DNA of 64,000 nucleotides from Sphingomicrobium sp. (GTDB lineage: Bacteria; Pseudomonadota; Alphaproteobacteria; Sphingomonadales; Sphingomonadaceae): the NCBI GenBank assembly GCA_030447545.1, contig JAUJOV010000003.1:1-64000 (forward strand), read 5' to 3'. A model generated the notes under the pieces. It searched no databases. It saw only the letters and a program-made list of their open reading frames with translations, and had not been told where the DNA came from. Each line of letters starts with the position of its first letter. Position 1 is the stretch's first letter. A program made the position numbers and the translations under genes. Positions 38,109 to 47,236 of the stretch are shown piece after piece.

Positions 38109-39974
38109 TTACGACGCCCGCTGGGTCGCGATCCACTCGTTCACGCGTGCCTCGAGCATGTCGAGCGGCATTGCCCCGGCGAGCAGCACCGTGTCGTGGA
38201 AGCCGCGAATGTCGAACTTCGGGCCGAGCGCCGCCTCGGCCTTGCGGCGCAGGTCCTCGATCTTCAATTTGCCGACCATGTAGGCGGTCGCCTGGCCCGG
38301 ATAGACGATGTAGCGCTCGATCGCTTTGACGATCCCGCCGGGGGCGTCGGCGCTGTTGTCCTCGACGTATTTGATTGCCTGCTCGCGGGTCCAGCGCTTG
38401 TGGTGGAGGCCGCTGTCGACCACCAGCCGGATCGCCCGGTGAAGCTCGAGCTGGAGCCGGCCGAAATCGCGGTACGGGTCCTGGTACAGCCCCATCTCCT
38501 TGCACAATTTCTCCGAATAGAGGCCCCAGCCCTCGCCATAGGCGGTGTAGCCGCCGAACTGGCGGAACGGCGGCACTGCCGAGCCGAGCTCGACCCGAAG
38601 CGCGTTCTGCAGGTGATGGCCGGGGATGCCCTCGTGGCAGAACAAGGCCTCGACCTCGGTCGAGGGCATGTTGTTCATGTCGTAGAGGTTCACATAATAG
38701 GTGCCCGGGCGCGAGCGGTCGGGCGGTGGCGACTGGTAGAAGGCCTTGCCTGCGCTCCTTTCGCGGAACGGCTCGACCCGCTTGATCGCGAGCTCGGACT
38801 GCGGGACCCGGCCGAAGAAGCGCGGCGCCGCGGCACTCACCTGGGCGTAGGCCTCTTGCGATTCGTCGAGGTACATCTGCCGGCCGGCGTCGGTGTTGGG
38901 GTAGTAGAAGCGCTTCGAGGTGCGCATGTGCTCGAAGAAGTCCTGAAGCGTGCCTGTAAAGCCGACCTGCCGCCTGATCGCGTCCATCTCGCCGTGGATT
39001 CGGGCGACCTGGGCGAGGCCGAGATCATGGATCTGGTCGGGCGTGTAGTCGGCCGTCGTATAGAACTTGAGCAGCGCCTGGTACTGGGCGGCGGCGTTGG
39101 GGAAGCGCCAGATGCCGTCGTCGGTGCCGGCGGCGCGCTGGTGCTGCTCCATCAGCGCGATCAGGCGGCCGTAGGCGGGGCGAACGTCGTCGACGAGCGC
39201 CGAGCGGGCGGAATCGAGCAGCCGCTGCTTCGTCGCTGCGTCGGTGTCGAGCTTGGCGACCTTGGACTTGAAGTCGGCCCACAAAGGGGCGTCGGCGCCC
39301 GGGCCGAAGGGCGCGCCCTTGGTGACGTTGCGCGAATCCGCGATGACGTAGGGGAACACCCATTTGGGCGGCAGGATTCCGAGCGCCTGGCGCTGCCGTG
39401 CCTCGTCGATCGACTGGTCGAGCGCGGTGGCGATTCCGCGCACGCGCGAGACATAGGTCTCGGCGTCGGCGACGCTGCCGACCTTGTGGATGTTGATCAG
39501 GAAGGCGGGGAGGTCGCTCTGCGCCCCGTTCATCTGGTCGAAGACATAGTTCTGCCGGCGGTACGCGAAGATCGAGTCGGCGCGGGCGTTGCGATAGAGG
39601 AACAGGTCGTAGCTCAGCTGGTCCGCTCTCGAGAGGCGCGAGCGGTCGAAGCGCTGCTGGAGCTGCGCGGCCAGGCGGCGGCCGAGCTCGCGCTCCTCGA
39701 GTGCGGCGGCGTCGGTGAAGTCGTCCCAGCGGCCATAGTCCTGGTCCTTGATCGCCCGGTAGGACTTGGCCATCGGCGACAAGGCGAGCTCGGCGCGGTC
39801 GGCTTCCTCGAAGAAGGCGGCGAGCTCGGCGTTCTTGGCGGGAATCGGCTCGGCGGTGATCGCCGGGGCCGGAGCGGCAGCTTGCTCGGCCGGTGGAGCG
39901 ACGGCGGCCGGCGGGGGCGTGGTCGCGCAGGCGGCGAGGAAAGCGGTCGAGGCGAGAAGGATGAAGCGGTTCAC
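38109..39974 (-). CDS. DUF885-family lipoprotein, putative zinc peptidase
   Basis: 621 residues from a GTG at 39974. The lipoprotein signal NRFILLASTAFLAAC is followed by an Ala/Pro-rich linker. The DUF885 body includes DQLSYDLFLYRNARAD, AETYVSRVRGIATALDQSID and the HExxxxHH motif FCHEGIPGHHLQNALRVELG, with GEGWGLYSEKLCKEMG downstream. The histidines and glutamates resemble a gluzincin active site, so zinc-dependent peptidase activity is likely but not proven. Signal and length fit periplasmic sphingomonad members of the family. Confidence 0.9.
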   Translation of the reverse strand: MNRFILLASTAFLAACATTPPPAAVAPPAEQAAAPAPAITAEPIPAKNAELAAFFEEADRAELALSPMAKSYRAIKDQDYGRWDDFTDAAALEERELGRRLAAQLQQRFDRSRLSRADQLSYDLFLYRNARADSIFAYRRQNYVFDQMNGAQSDLPAFLINIHKVGSVADAETYVSRVRGIATALDQSIDEARQRQALGILPPKWVFPYVIADSRNVTKGAPFGPGADAPLWADFKSKVAKLDTDAATKQRLLDSARSALVDDVRPAYGRLIALMEQHQRAAGTDDGIWRFPNAAAQYQALLKFYTTADYTPDQIHDLGLAQVARIHGEMDAIRRQVGFTGTLQDFFEHMRTSKRFYYPNTDAGRQMYLDESQEAYAQVSAAAPRFFGRVPQSELAIKRVEPFRERSAGKAFYQSPPPDRSRPGTYYVNLYDMNNMPSTEVEALFCHEGIPGHHLQNALRVELGSAVPPFRQFGGYTAYGEGWGLYSEKLCKEMGLYQDPYRDFGRLQLELHRAIRLVVDSGLHHKRWTREQAIKYVEDNSADAPGGIVKAIERYIVYPGQATAYMVGKLKIEDLRRKAEAALGPKFDIRGFHDTVLLAGAMPLDMLEARVNEWIATQRAS

Positions 39975-40093
39975 GGAAGCGGGCCTTTCGCGGAAAATCG
40001 GTCGTGCCGGGCTTGATCGGGCATCCGCCTGCTCCTTGAAGAAAGGCGGGCCCCGGCTCAAGGCCAGGGTGACGACTCTTCGATGAACGCTCG

Positions 40094-41116
40094 ATGATGC
40101 TCTACCGACTTGCCCGGCCGCTGGTGTTCGCTCTCGACGCCGAGCGGGCGCACCGCGCGACGATTGCGGCGCTGAAGCTCGCGCCCAGGCGCAGGCAGCC
40201 GCGCTTCGCGGGCTCGCTGCGTTCCACCGTCGCGGGGATCGACTTCCCCTCGCCTGTCGGACTTGCCGCGGGGTTCGACAAGGATGCCCAGGTTGCCGAG
40301 CAGATGCTTGGCGCGGGCTTCGGCTTCGTCGAGGTCGGCACGCTTACGCCGCGCGCCCAGGCGGGCAATCCGCGGCCGCGGCTGTTCCGGCTGGCTAAGG
40401 ACGAGGCGGTGATCAACCGCATGGGGTTCAACAACGGCGGGCAGCAGGCGGCGCTCGAGCGGCTGCGCACCCCCGGCCGCGGAGCGATCGGGGTGAATGT
40501 CGGCGCGAACAAGGACAGCGCGGACCGCGTCGCGGATTACGTCGCCGGGGTTCGGGCGATGGCGCCTGTCGCGCGCTATCTGACGATCAACATCAGCTCG
40601 CCCAACACTCCGGGGCTGCGCGGGCTGCAGGACCGAGGCGCGCTCGACGAGCTGCTTGCGGCGGTGCGCGAGGCGCGCAGCGCCACGCCGGTTTTCCTGA
40701 AGGTGGCGCCGGACCTCGGCGAGGGCGATCCCGAGCGGATCGTCCGCTCGGCGCTCGATCATGGCATCGATGGCCTGATCGTCGCCAACACGACGCTGGC
40801 GCGGCCGCCCCTCAAGTCGACGCACGCGGGAGAGGCCGGCGGGCTTTCGGGAGCGCCGCTCAAGCCGCTGGCGCTCGAGGCTCTGCGTGCTTTCCGAAGC
40901 GCAAGCGGCGGCGGGATCCCGCTGATCGGCGTCGGCGGGATCGCCACGGCTGAGGACGCGTGGGAGCGCATCCGCGCGGGCGCGAGCCTCGTCCAGCTTT
41001 ACAGCGCGATGGTCTATGAGGGGCCCGGCATTGCCCGGCGCATCGCCGACGGGCTGGCGGAGCGGGTCGAGCGGGCGGGGCTTGCCAGCATTGCCGAGGC
41101 GGTGGGGACGGGCTAG
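40094..41116 (+). CDS. pyrD: Dihydroorotate dehydrogenase (quinone), class 2
   Basis: 340 residues. The N-terminal amphipathic stretch (LYRLARPLVFALDAERAHRA) is the membrane-associating part of class 2 enzymes. FMN and substrate motifs: SPVGLAAGFDKDAQVAEQML, FGFVEVGTLTPRAQAGNPRP, RLFRLAKDEAVINRMGFNNG, the catalytic-Ser loop INISSPNTPGLRGLQ and LIGVGGIATAEDAWERIRAG. Oxidises dihydroorotate with ubiquinone in pyrimidine synthesis. It is followed after 9 bp by ggt. Confidence 0.97.
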   Translation: MMLYRLARPLVFALDAERAHRATIAALKLAPRRRQPRFAGSLRSTVAGIDFPSPVGLAAGFDKDAQVAEQMLGAGFGFVEVGTLTPRAQAGNPRPRLFRLAKDEAVINRMGFNNGGQQAALERLRTPGRGAIGVNVGANKDSADRVADYVAGVRAMAPVARYLTINISSPNTPGLRGLQDRGALDELLAAVREARSATPVFLKVAPDLGEGDPERIVRSALDHGIDGLIVANTTLARPPLKSTHAGEAGGLSGAPLKPLALEALRAFRSASGGGIPLIGVGGIATAEDAWERIRAGASLVQLYSAMVYEGPGIARRIADGLAERVERAGLASIAEAVGTG

Positions 41117-41125
41117 CCCAGGCGC

Positions 41126-42817
41126 ATGGGTTCACGTCTCTTGTCCATTGCTGCGGCCCTGCTGGCGCTTGCCGGCTGCGCCACGACCTCGGTTCCGCCT
41201 GCCTCCGGACCGCCTGGGATGGTCAGCGCCGCCGACCCACGCGCGGCCGCGGCGGGCGCCGAGATGCTTCGCCAGGGCGGAAGCGCGGCCGACGCGGCGC
41301 TTGCGACGCTGGTCGCCCTCACCGTCGTCGAACCGCAGAGCAGCGGCATCGGCGGCGGCGGCTTCCTGGTCTACGAGGACGGCGAGGGACTGCCCGAGAC
41401 CTACGATGGGCGCGAGAAGGCGCCGATGGCCGCGACCGGCACCTGGTTCTTCAATGGGGGCAAGCCGATGGAGGTCGACGCGGCCATCCCGGGCGGCAAG
41501 AGCGTCGGGGTGCCGGGCAACGTCCGGCTGATGGCGCGCGCCCACCGCGACCATGGCCGCCTGCCCTGGGCGCGGCTGTTCGGTCCGGCGATCCGTCTCG
41601 CACGCCACGGCTTCGCGATCACTCCGCGCTTCCACCGAATGCTTGGGCGCTCGAAGGAAACGGGCGCTCTGTCCGCCCAGGGGCGCGCGATGTTCTACGG
41701 GCCCGACGGCAACCCGCTGCCGGCCGGCACAATGGTTCGCAACCCCGCTCTTGCCGCTTTCCTCGAGCAGCTCGCCGCGCGCGGTCCCGACAGCTTCTAC
41801 GTCGGCCCGAACGCGCAGGCGATCGTCGCGACCGTGAACGCAGCGCCGCGCAACCCGTCGCAGATGAGGGTCGGCGACCTTGCCGCCTATGACGCGAAGG
41901 AGCGGCCGGCGGTGTGCGGCACTTACCGCGGCAACCGCATCTGCGGCATGGGCCCGCCGTCATCGGGCGCGACGACGGTTTTCGCCATCCTCAAGCAGCT
42001 CGAGCGGTTCGATCTCGCTTCGCTGGGGCCGCAGTCGCCGACCAGCTGGCACCTGATCGCCGAGTCGATGCGCCTCGCCTACGCAGACCGCGACCGCTAC
42101 ATCGGCGATCCCGATCATGTCGCGGTGCCGGTCGCGGGGCTGATCGACCCCGGCTATCTCGCCGGCCGTTCGGCGCTGATCGCTGCCGACCGCACATTGG
42201 CCTCGGTCAGCGCCGGAGTTCCGCCGGGCGCTCCGCGAGTCACTGCGGGGCTCGAGCCGGCCGAGGCCGGAACGTCGCACTTCGTCGCGGTCGACCGCTG
42301 GGGCGAGGTGGCTTCGCTCACCTCGACGATCGAGAGCGTGTTCGGATCGGGGCTGGTGGTGAACGGCTATTATCTCAACAACGAGCTCACAGATTTCAGC
42401 TTTTTGCCGGTGAAGGACGGACTGCCGGTCGCCAACCGGGTCGAGCCGGGCAAGCGCCCGCGAAGCTCGATGAGCCCGACGATCGTCTATGGCCCCGACG
42501 GCCCCGCGCGCCTGGCGGTCGGAGCGGCGGGCGGAGCGACGATCATCGCTCAGGTCGCAAAGACGATCATCGCAGTCGTCGACTGGCACATGAGCGCGCA
42601 GGCGGGAATCGCCCTTCCGGTTCTCTATTCGCCAGGGGACACCGTCTTCGTCGAGCGGGGCAGCGCCCACGAGGCGATGATTCCGGCGCTTCGGGCGCTC
42701 GGCCAAAAGGTCGACCTGCGCGACCCCGGCTTCAAGGCGAACGCGATCGAACGCGTCGGCGGGCGCTGGGTCGGCGCGGCGGACCCACGCAGCGAGGGCG
42801 CAGCGGTCAGCGAGTAG
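41126..42817 (+). CDS. ggt: Gamma-glutamyltransferase lipoprotein
   Basis: 563 residues. The lipoprotein signal LLSIAAALLALAGC is followed by MVSAADPRAAAAGAEMLRQG and QSSGIGGGGFLVYEDGEG. The Ntn-hydrolase cleavage site and nucleophile Thr are in EAGTSHFVAVDRWGEVASLT. The glycine-rich end is PRSSMSPTIVY. The precursor should autocleave before the Thr into two subunits. Acts on gamma-glutamyl bonds (glutathione and others) in the periplasm. Confidence 0.95.
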   Translation: MGSRLLSIAAALLALAGCATTSVPPASGPPGMVSAADPRAAAAGAEMLRQGGSAADAALATLVALTVVEPQSSGIGGGGFLVYEDGEGLPETYDGREKAPMAATGTWFFNGGKPMEVDAAIPGGKSVGVPGNVRLMARAHRDHGRLPWARLFGPAIRLARHGFAITPRFHRMLGRSKETGALSAQGRAMFYGPDGNPLPAGTMVRNPALAAFLEQLAARGPDSFYVGPNAQAIVATVNAAPRNPSQMRVGDLAAYDAKERPAVCGTYRGNRICGMGPPSSGATTVFAILKQLERFDLASLGPQSPTSWHLIAESMRLAYADRDRYIGDPDHVAVPVAGLIDPGYLAGRSALIAADRTLASVSAGVPPGAPRVTAGLEPAEAGTSHFVAVDRWGEVASLTSTIESVFGSGLVVNGYYLNNELTDFSFLPVKDGLPVANRVEPGKRPRSSMSPTIVYGPDGPARLAVGAAGGATIIAQVAKTIIAVVDWHMSAQAGIALPVLYSPGDTVFVERGSAHEAMIPALRALGQKVDLRDPGFKANAIERVGGRWVGAADPRSEGAAVSE

Positions 42818-42821
42818 GCGA

Positions 42822-44594
42822 ATGGCGCGCCAGCTCGAGCATTTCCCCAACCTCGTCACCATGTTCCTGACGCGTGCCCGGGAGAAGGGCGAGGCGCCGT
42901 TCCTGTGGGCCAAGCGCGAAGGCGAGTGGCGCGCGCTGAGCTGGCGCGAGGCGGCGTGGCAGGCGGCGGCGCTCGCTCACAGCCTGACGCGCATCGGCCT
43001 CGAGCCCGGCGACCGAGTGATGCTGGTCAGCGAGAACCGCCCCGAATGGCTGGTCGCCGACCTCGGCATCATGGCCGCGGGCTGCGTCACCGTCCCGGCC
43101 TACACGACCAACACTGCGCGCGACCATTCGCACATCCTGGGCAATTCGGGCGCTCGGGCAGTGATCGTCTCGACCGCGAAGCTCGCCAGGACGCTGGTGC
43201 CCGCGGTCCACTCCGCGCCCGATTGCACCCAGCTGATCGCAATCGAGGACCTGGGCTCCCTCGAGGCGCCGGCGAACGTCCAGTCGCACGGCTGGACGGA
43301 GATGGTTTCCGGCGAACCCGACATGCGCGCGATCGAGCAACGGCTTCAGCCGGTCGGCCGCGACCAGCTCGCCTGCATCATCTACACCAGCGGCACCGGC
43401 GGCGCTCCGCGCGGCGTGCGCCAGCACCACGGCGCGATCCTGCACAATTGCGAGGGCGCGGCCGACGTGATCTCGAACGACCTCGGCTGGGGCGAGGAAG
43501 TGTTCCTGTCGTTCCTTCCGGCAAGCCACGCCATGGAGCATTCGGGCGGGCAGCACTTCCCCATCGCGCTTGGAGCGCAGATCTACTACGCCGAAAGCCT
43601 CGAAAGGCTCGCCGCCAACATCCAGGAAGTTCGGCCGACGATCATCGTCGTGGTGCCGCGCCTGTTCGAAATGCTGCGCGCGAGAATCCTCAAGGGCGTC
43701 GAGAAGAGCGGGGCTCTTTCCAGATATCTGCTCGGGCGCGCGCTCGAGCTCGGCCGCGAGCGCTACGAGGGCCGCTTCAGGCCATCGCACGCGCCGCTCG
43801 ACTCCATCCTGTCGGCGACCGTTCGGCGCAAGGTCCAGGGCAGGTTCGGCGGGCGGATCAAGGCGCTGGTTTCGGGCGGGGCGCCGCTCAATGCGGAAGT
43901 TGGCCTGTTCTTCCATTCACTCGGCCTCACCGTGCTTCAGGGCTACGGCCAGACCGAGGCGGCGCCGGTGATCAGCTGCAACCGGCCGAGCGCGGGGGTG
44001 CGGATCGACACGGTCGGGCCTCCGCTTTTGAACACGCAGGTGCGCTTCGCCGAGGACGGCGAGCTCCTGGTGCGCGGTGAGCTCGTGATGCGCGGCTACT
44101 GGCGGGGCGAGCAAGAGACGGCGCGGGTGCTCGTCGACGGCTGGCTGCATACCGGCGACGTCGGGCATTTCGACGACGGCGGCCGGATCGTCATCACCGA
44201 CCGCAAGAAGGACCTGATCGTCAACGACAAGGGCGACAATGTCTCGCCGCAGCGGGTCGAGGGCATGCTGACCCTGCAGCCCGAGATCGCCCAGGCGATG
44301 GTGCACGGCGACCGCCGGCCCTACCTGGTCGCGCTGCTCGTGCCGGAAGCGGAGATCGCCGATGCTCCCGATCTCCAGCAGCGGCTCTCGGCCGCCGTCG
44401 ATCGGGTCAACGCCGAGCTCTCGGTGAGCGAGATGGTGCGGCGGTGCCTCCTCGCCGACGAGCCGTTCACGACCGATAACGAGCAGATGACCCCGTCGCT
44501 CAAGATCCGCCGGCACGTGATCCGGCAGCGCTACGGCGAGCGGCTGGACGCGCTGTACGGATCAGGCGGCGCGCCTAGCGGCGATAGGGCGTGA
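42822..44594 (+). CDS. AMP-forming long-chain acyl-CoA synthetase-type ligase
   Basis: 590 residues. Motifs: CIIYTSGTGGAPRGVRQHHG (phosphate-binding loop), FLSFLPASHAMEHSGGQHF, QGYGQTEAAPVISCNRPSAG, HTGDVGHFDDGGRIVITDRK and a C-terminal Lys region (PSLKIRRHVI). This is the ANL-superfamily AMP-dependent synthetase group that includes FadD15-like long-chain acyl-CoA ligases. It starts 4 bp after ggt. The last 20 bp overlap the convergent lipoprotein gene. Exact substrate cannot be read from sequence. Confidence 0.92.
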   Translation: MARQLEHFPNLVTMFLTRAREKGEAPFLWAKREGEWRALSWREAAWQAAALAHSLTRIGLEPGDRVMLVSENRPEWLVADLGIMAAGCVTVPAYTTNTARDHSHILGNSGARAVIVSTAKLARTLVPAVHSAPDCTQLIAIEDLGSLEAPANVQSHGWTEMVSGEPDMRAIEQRLQPVGRDQLACIIYTSGTGGAPRGVRQHHGAILHNCEGAADVISNDLGWGEEVFLSFLPASHAMEHSGGQHFPIALGAQIYYAESLERLAANIQEVRPTIIVVVPRLFEMLRARILKGVEKSGALSRYLLGRALELGRERYEGRFRPSHAPLDSILSATVRRKVQGRFGGRIKALVSGGAPLNAEVGLFFHSLGLTVLQGYGQTEAAPVISCNRPSAGVRIDTVGPPLLNTQVRFAEDGELLVRGELVMRGYWRGEQETARVLVDGWLHTGDVGHFDDGGRIVITDRKKDLIVNDKGDNVSPQRVEGMLTLQPEIAQAMVHGDRRPYLVALLVPEAEIADAPDLQQRLSAAVDRVNAELSVSEMVRRCLLADEPFTTDNEQMTPSLKIRRHVIRQRYGERLDALYGSGGAPSGDRA

Positions 44595-44985
44595 ATTCGC
44601 CGAGCGAGCAGGCGCCGACGAGAGTTCCGGTCCTGATGTCCGTCACGCTGGCGATGTCGCCGCTGCACAGGCGCGATCCGCTCGTCCTCGTCACCAGCGT
44701 GTAGAAGCCCGAGGCCAGCCCCGTGCAGCCGCCCGAAGTGATGTTGCTGACATAGACCTCGCCGCCCGTGCTGGTGCGGAAGGCCACCGTATTGTCGTCG
44801 ATCGGGATCATGTTCGAGCTTCGGCTCTGGAAGCCGGGCAGGCAGCTCACCGGCTGGCCGGCGGTGCGGCCCGCGATCAGCTGTTGAAGCTCCGCCTGCG
44901 CCTCGGCGCTGCGCGGTCCCGGCGGCGGAGCGGTCGTGCAGGAAGCAAGCGCGCCAGTCATCAGAAGAAGGGATATGCTGCGCAT
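44575..44985 (-). CDS. Small lipoprotein of unknown function
   Basis: 136 residues from an ATG at 44985. The lipoprotein signal MRSISLLLMTGALASC is followed by AEAQAELQQLIAGRTAGQPV, SCLPGFQSRSSNMIPIDDNT and GEVYVSNITSGGCTGLASGF. Several cysteines (CLPGF, GGCTG, RLCSGD, GACSLG) could form disulfides. Small proteins with a QQLIAGRTAG.P..CL start are frequent in sphingomonads; function unknown. Confidence 0.8.
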   Translation of the reverse strand: MRSISLLLMTGALASCTTAPPPGPRSAEAQAELQQLIAGRTAGQPVSCLPGFQSRSSNMIPIDDNTVAFRTSTGGEVYVSNITSGGCTGLASGFYTLVTRTSGSRLCSGDIASVTDIRTGTLVGACSLGEFTPYRR

Positions 44986-45035
44986 CACAAACCTCGCAAT
45001 TCCAGGACTCAGCCAGGACAATCAGGCGCCGCGAT

Positions 45036-45753
45036 TCATGAACGGAAGCTGTCTTTTTCCGCGCGAAGGCGGGCGAACTCCTGCCAGTCCGAAGCTCGAA
45101 CGAAGGGGTTGGTTGCACGTTCCTCTGCGACGCTCGTCGGGAGCGTGATCTCGCCGCGCTCGCGCATCGCCGCGGTGCGCTCGAGGCGGTCGGCAATCGC
45201 GCTGTTGCCGGGCTCCGCGTGGGCCGCGAAGCGCGCGTTGGCGAGCGTATATTCGTGGCCGCAATAGAGCGCGGTGTCGAGCGCCAGATCCATCAGCCGC
45301 TGGAGCGAGCGATGCATCTGCTGCGGGGTTCCTTCGAACAGGCGGCCGCAGCCCATTGCGAAGAGGGTGTCGCCGACGAACGCGACGCGATCGTCCTCGA
45401 ACAGCAAGGCGATGTGGCCGAGCGTGTGGCCCGGGATGCGATCGCGCGGCTGACATGGTCGCCGAGGCGAAGCTCGTCGCCTTCGCCGAGCGTAACGTCA
45501 TGCCCGGGCGCTTCGGCGGGTCCCAGGACGATGCAGCCGGTCGCCTGCTTGACGCCGGGATTGCCGTTGGTGTGGTCCCAGTGCTTGTGCGTGTTCCACA
45601 CCTGGCCGATGTGCCAGCCGCGCCGCTGCGCCTCGGCGAGCGGGGGTTCGGCCTCGCCCGGGTCGACGACGGCGGTCTCGCCCGAGGCGGATCATGGACC
45701 AGCCAGATGTAATTGTCGGCCAGCGCCGGGACTGCGACGACCTTGAGCGTCAC
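45036..45753 (-). CDS. gloB: Hydroxyacylglutathione hydrolase (glyoxalase II), two frame breaks
   Basis: About 239 residues in three frame segments. The GTG at 45753 overlaps the TPR stop (GTGA) and opens TLKVVAVPALADNYIWLVHD. A break near 45690 is followed by GQVWNTHKHWDHTNGNPGVK, with the HxHxDH metallo-beta-lactamase motif, then GHDVTLGEGDELRLGDHV. After a second break near 45450, GHTLGHIALLFEDD, FVGDTLFAMGCGRLFEGTPQ and YCGHEYTLANARFA follow. It hydrolyses S-lactoylglutathione in methylglyoxal detoxification. Confidence 0.92.
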
Positions 45754-46413
45754 TGTTTGCCCTGCGGGCGGTTGAGCAATGCAAGCGCCTCGCGCGCGGC
45801 TCGGCCCGACTTGCCGTTGATGTCGACTGCAGCAGCGCGCGCCCAGTAGACGCGGGCGGCCGCGATGTCGCCGGCGAGGTGCGCGACGTGGCCCGCTTCG
45901 AACAGCACGGTCGGGTCGTCGGGCGCGAGGCTGAGCGCGCGTCCGATCGCGGTTCTGGCGGTGGCGACATTGCCTTCGCGGATCGCCAGCGCGGCCGAGA
46001 AATACCACAGGAACGGGTCGGCCGAGATGGTCTGCTTGGCTTGCTCGACCTTCGCCCGGGCGGTCCTGAGGTCGTTCTGCGCTTCGGCGGCGCGGGCGCG
46101 GTCGAGAAGCGCCTCGCCGCGCTGCTCGGCCTGGAGGCCGGTGCCGGCGAGCGCCTTGTCGAGGGCGACCGGCCTTGCCCGGCTGGTTTGCGGCGATCCA
46201 CATGTTGCCGGCCGCGGCGAGCAGTCGGGCCTTTTCGAACTGGTCGGTCGAAGCCGCGAGCGCCGCCTGCTCGAACGCCTGGGCGGAGGCCTCGGGGTTG
46301 CCCGCCCGCTTGCCTCGAGCGCTCGGCTGGCAGACGAGGGCCTTGCTCGTCGAAGTGTCGGGGCAGGCGGAGGGCGCGGCTGCGGCCAGCGCGGCGGCGA
46401 ACAGGATGATCAT
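45750..46413 (-). CDS. Exported TPR-type protein, one frame break
   Basis: About 220 residues. The signal peptide MIILFAAALAAAAPSAC is followed by EASAQAFEQAALAASTDQFE and LLAAAGNMWIAANQPGKA. The frame breaks near 46165, and helical repeats follow in the next frame: LDKALAGTGLQAEQRGEALL, RTARAKVEQAKQTISADPFL, IREGNVATARTAIGRALSLA and EAGHVAHLAGDIAAARVYWA. These repeats have the spacing of TPR motifs. Role unknown. The stop overlaps the gloB GTG, and the start overlaps the end of the hydrolase gene. Confidence 0.8.
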
Positions 46414-47152
46414 GGCGCGGGCTCCACGAGGGCTGCCACGACCCGCACAAGCGCGTCGATCTGGTGCGGCTCGGACAGACGGTGACCGCCATGCTTTAGG
46501 ATCGTCAGCTGGACATCGGCTGAACGCACAGCGTCCTTGAGGCGCATGGCGATCGCCGGCACGTCCTCGTCGGCATCGCCGTGGACCAGCCGCACCCGGC
46601 AGTCGATCGCGATCTCGTCCTCGAGCAGGCGCAGCTGCTGGCCCGACTCCCAGAAGCCGCGGTGGATCAGGTGGGGCTCGTCGTAGGGGCTGGGACGCTC
46701 GAAGCGGCCGTTCTCGACGATCCGGCGCTTCTGCTCGTCGTCATAGCCCCAGTCGGTGAAGTCGGGCGCGGCGGCGATCCCGACCAGCGCCTGGACCTGA
46801 CCTGCCCTGCGCAGCGCCAGGTGAAGCGCGATCCAGCCGCCCATGGACGAGCCGACGAGGATCAGCGGGCCGTCGGTCACGCGGTCGATGAGCAGCAGCG
46901 CGTCGGCGATCCAGCGCTCGAGCGTGCCGTCCTCGAAGCGGCCTTCGGACGAGCCGGTGCCCGAATAATCGAGCCGCAGCATCGCAAGTCCGCGCTTTTC
47001 CGCGAAGGCGTCGAGCGCGAGCGCCTTCGAGCCTTCCATGTCGGAGGCGTAGCCGGGCAGGAAGACGAGCGTCGGGGCCGAGCCGTCGCGAAGCCTCAGT
47101 AGGCAAGGCGGGTGCCGTGGTGGTCGAGGAAGGCGGGCGCGGGCTGAGTCAT
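46410..47152 (-). CDS. Alpha/beta hydrolase, one frame break
   Basis: About 247 residues. The ATG at 47152 gives MTQPAPAFLDHHGTRLAY, then a stop. The body resumes near 47095 as LRDGSAPTLVFLPGYASDME and continues LAMLRLDYSGTGSSEGRFED, LILVGSSMGGWIALHLALRR (nucleophile Ser in GSSMG), VRLVHGDADEDVPAIAMRLK and the His in LKHGGHRLSEPHQ. The Ser-Asp-His triad is complete. This is the palmitoyl-protein-thioesterase/ABHD10-like group. Substrate unknown. Confidence 0.88.
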
Positions 47153-47236
47153 CGGCCTCGAAGCGTTAGCTCAGCACCGGCTCTGCAGGACAGGATTTTT
47201 CCGCCTCTGCGGCGGGGGACAATTTCAGCGGTGGAG

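Noticed and set aside
37986..40016. 676-residue plus-strand frame
   Set aside because: Antisense to the DUF885 gene and starts inside a palindromic repeat.
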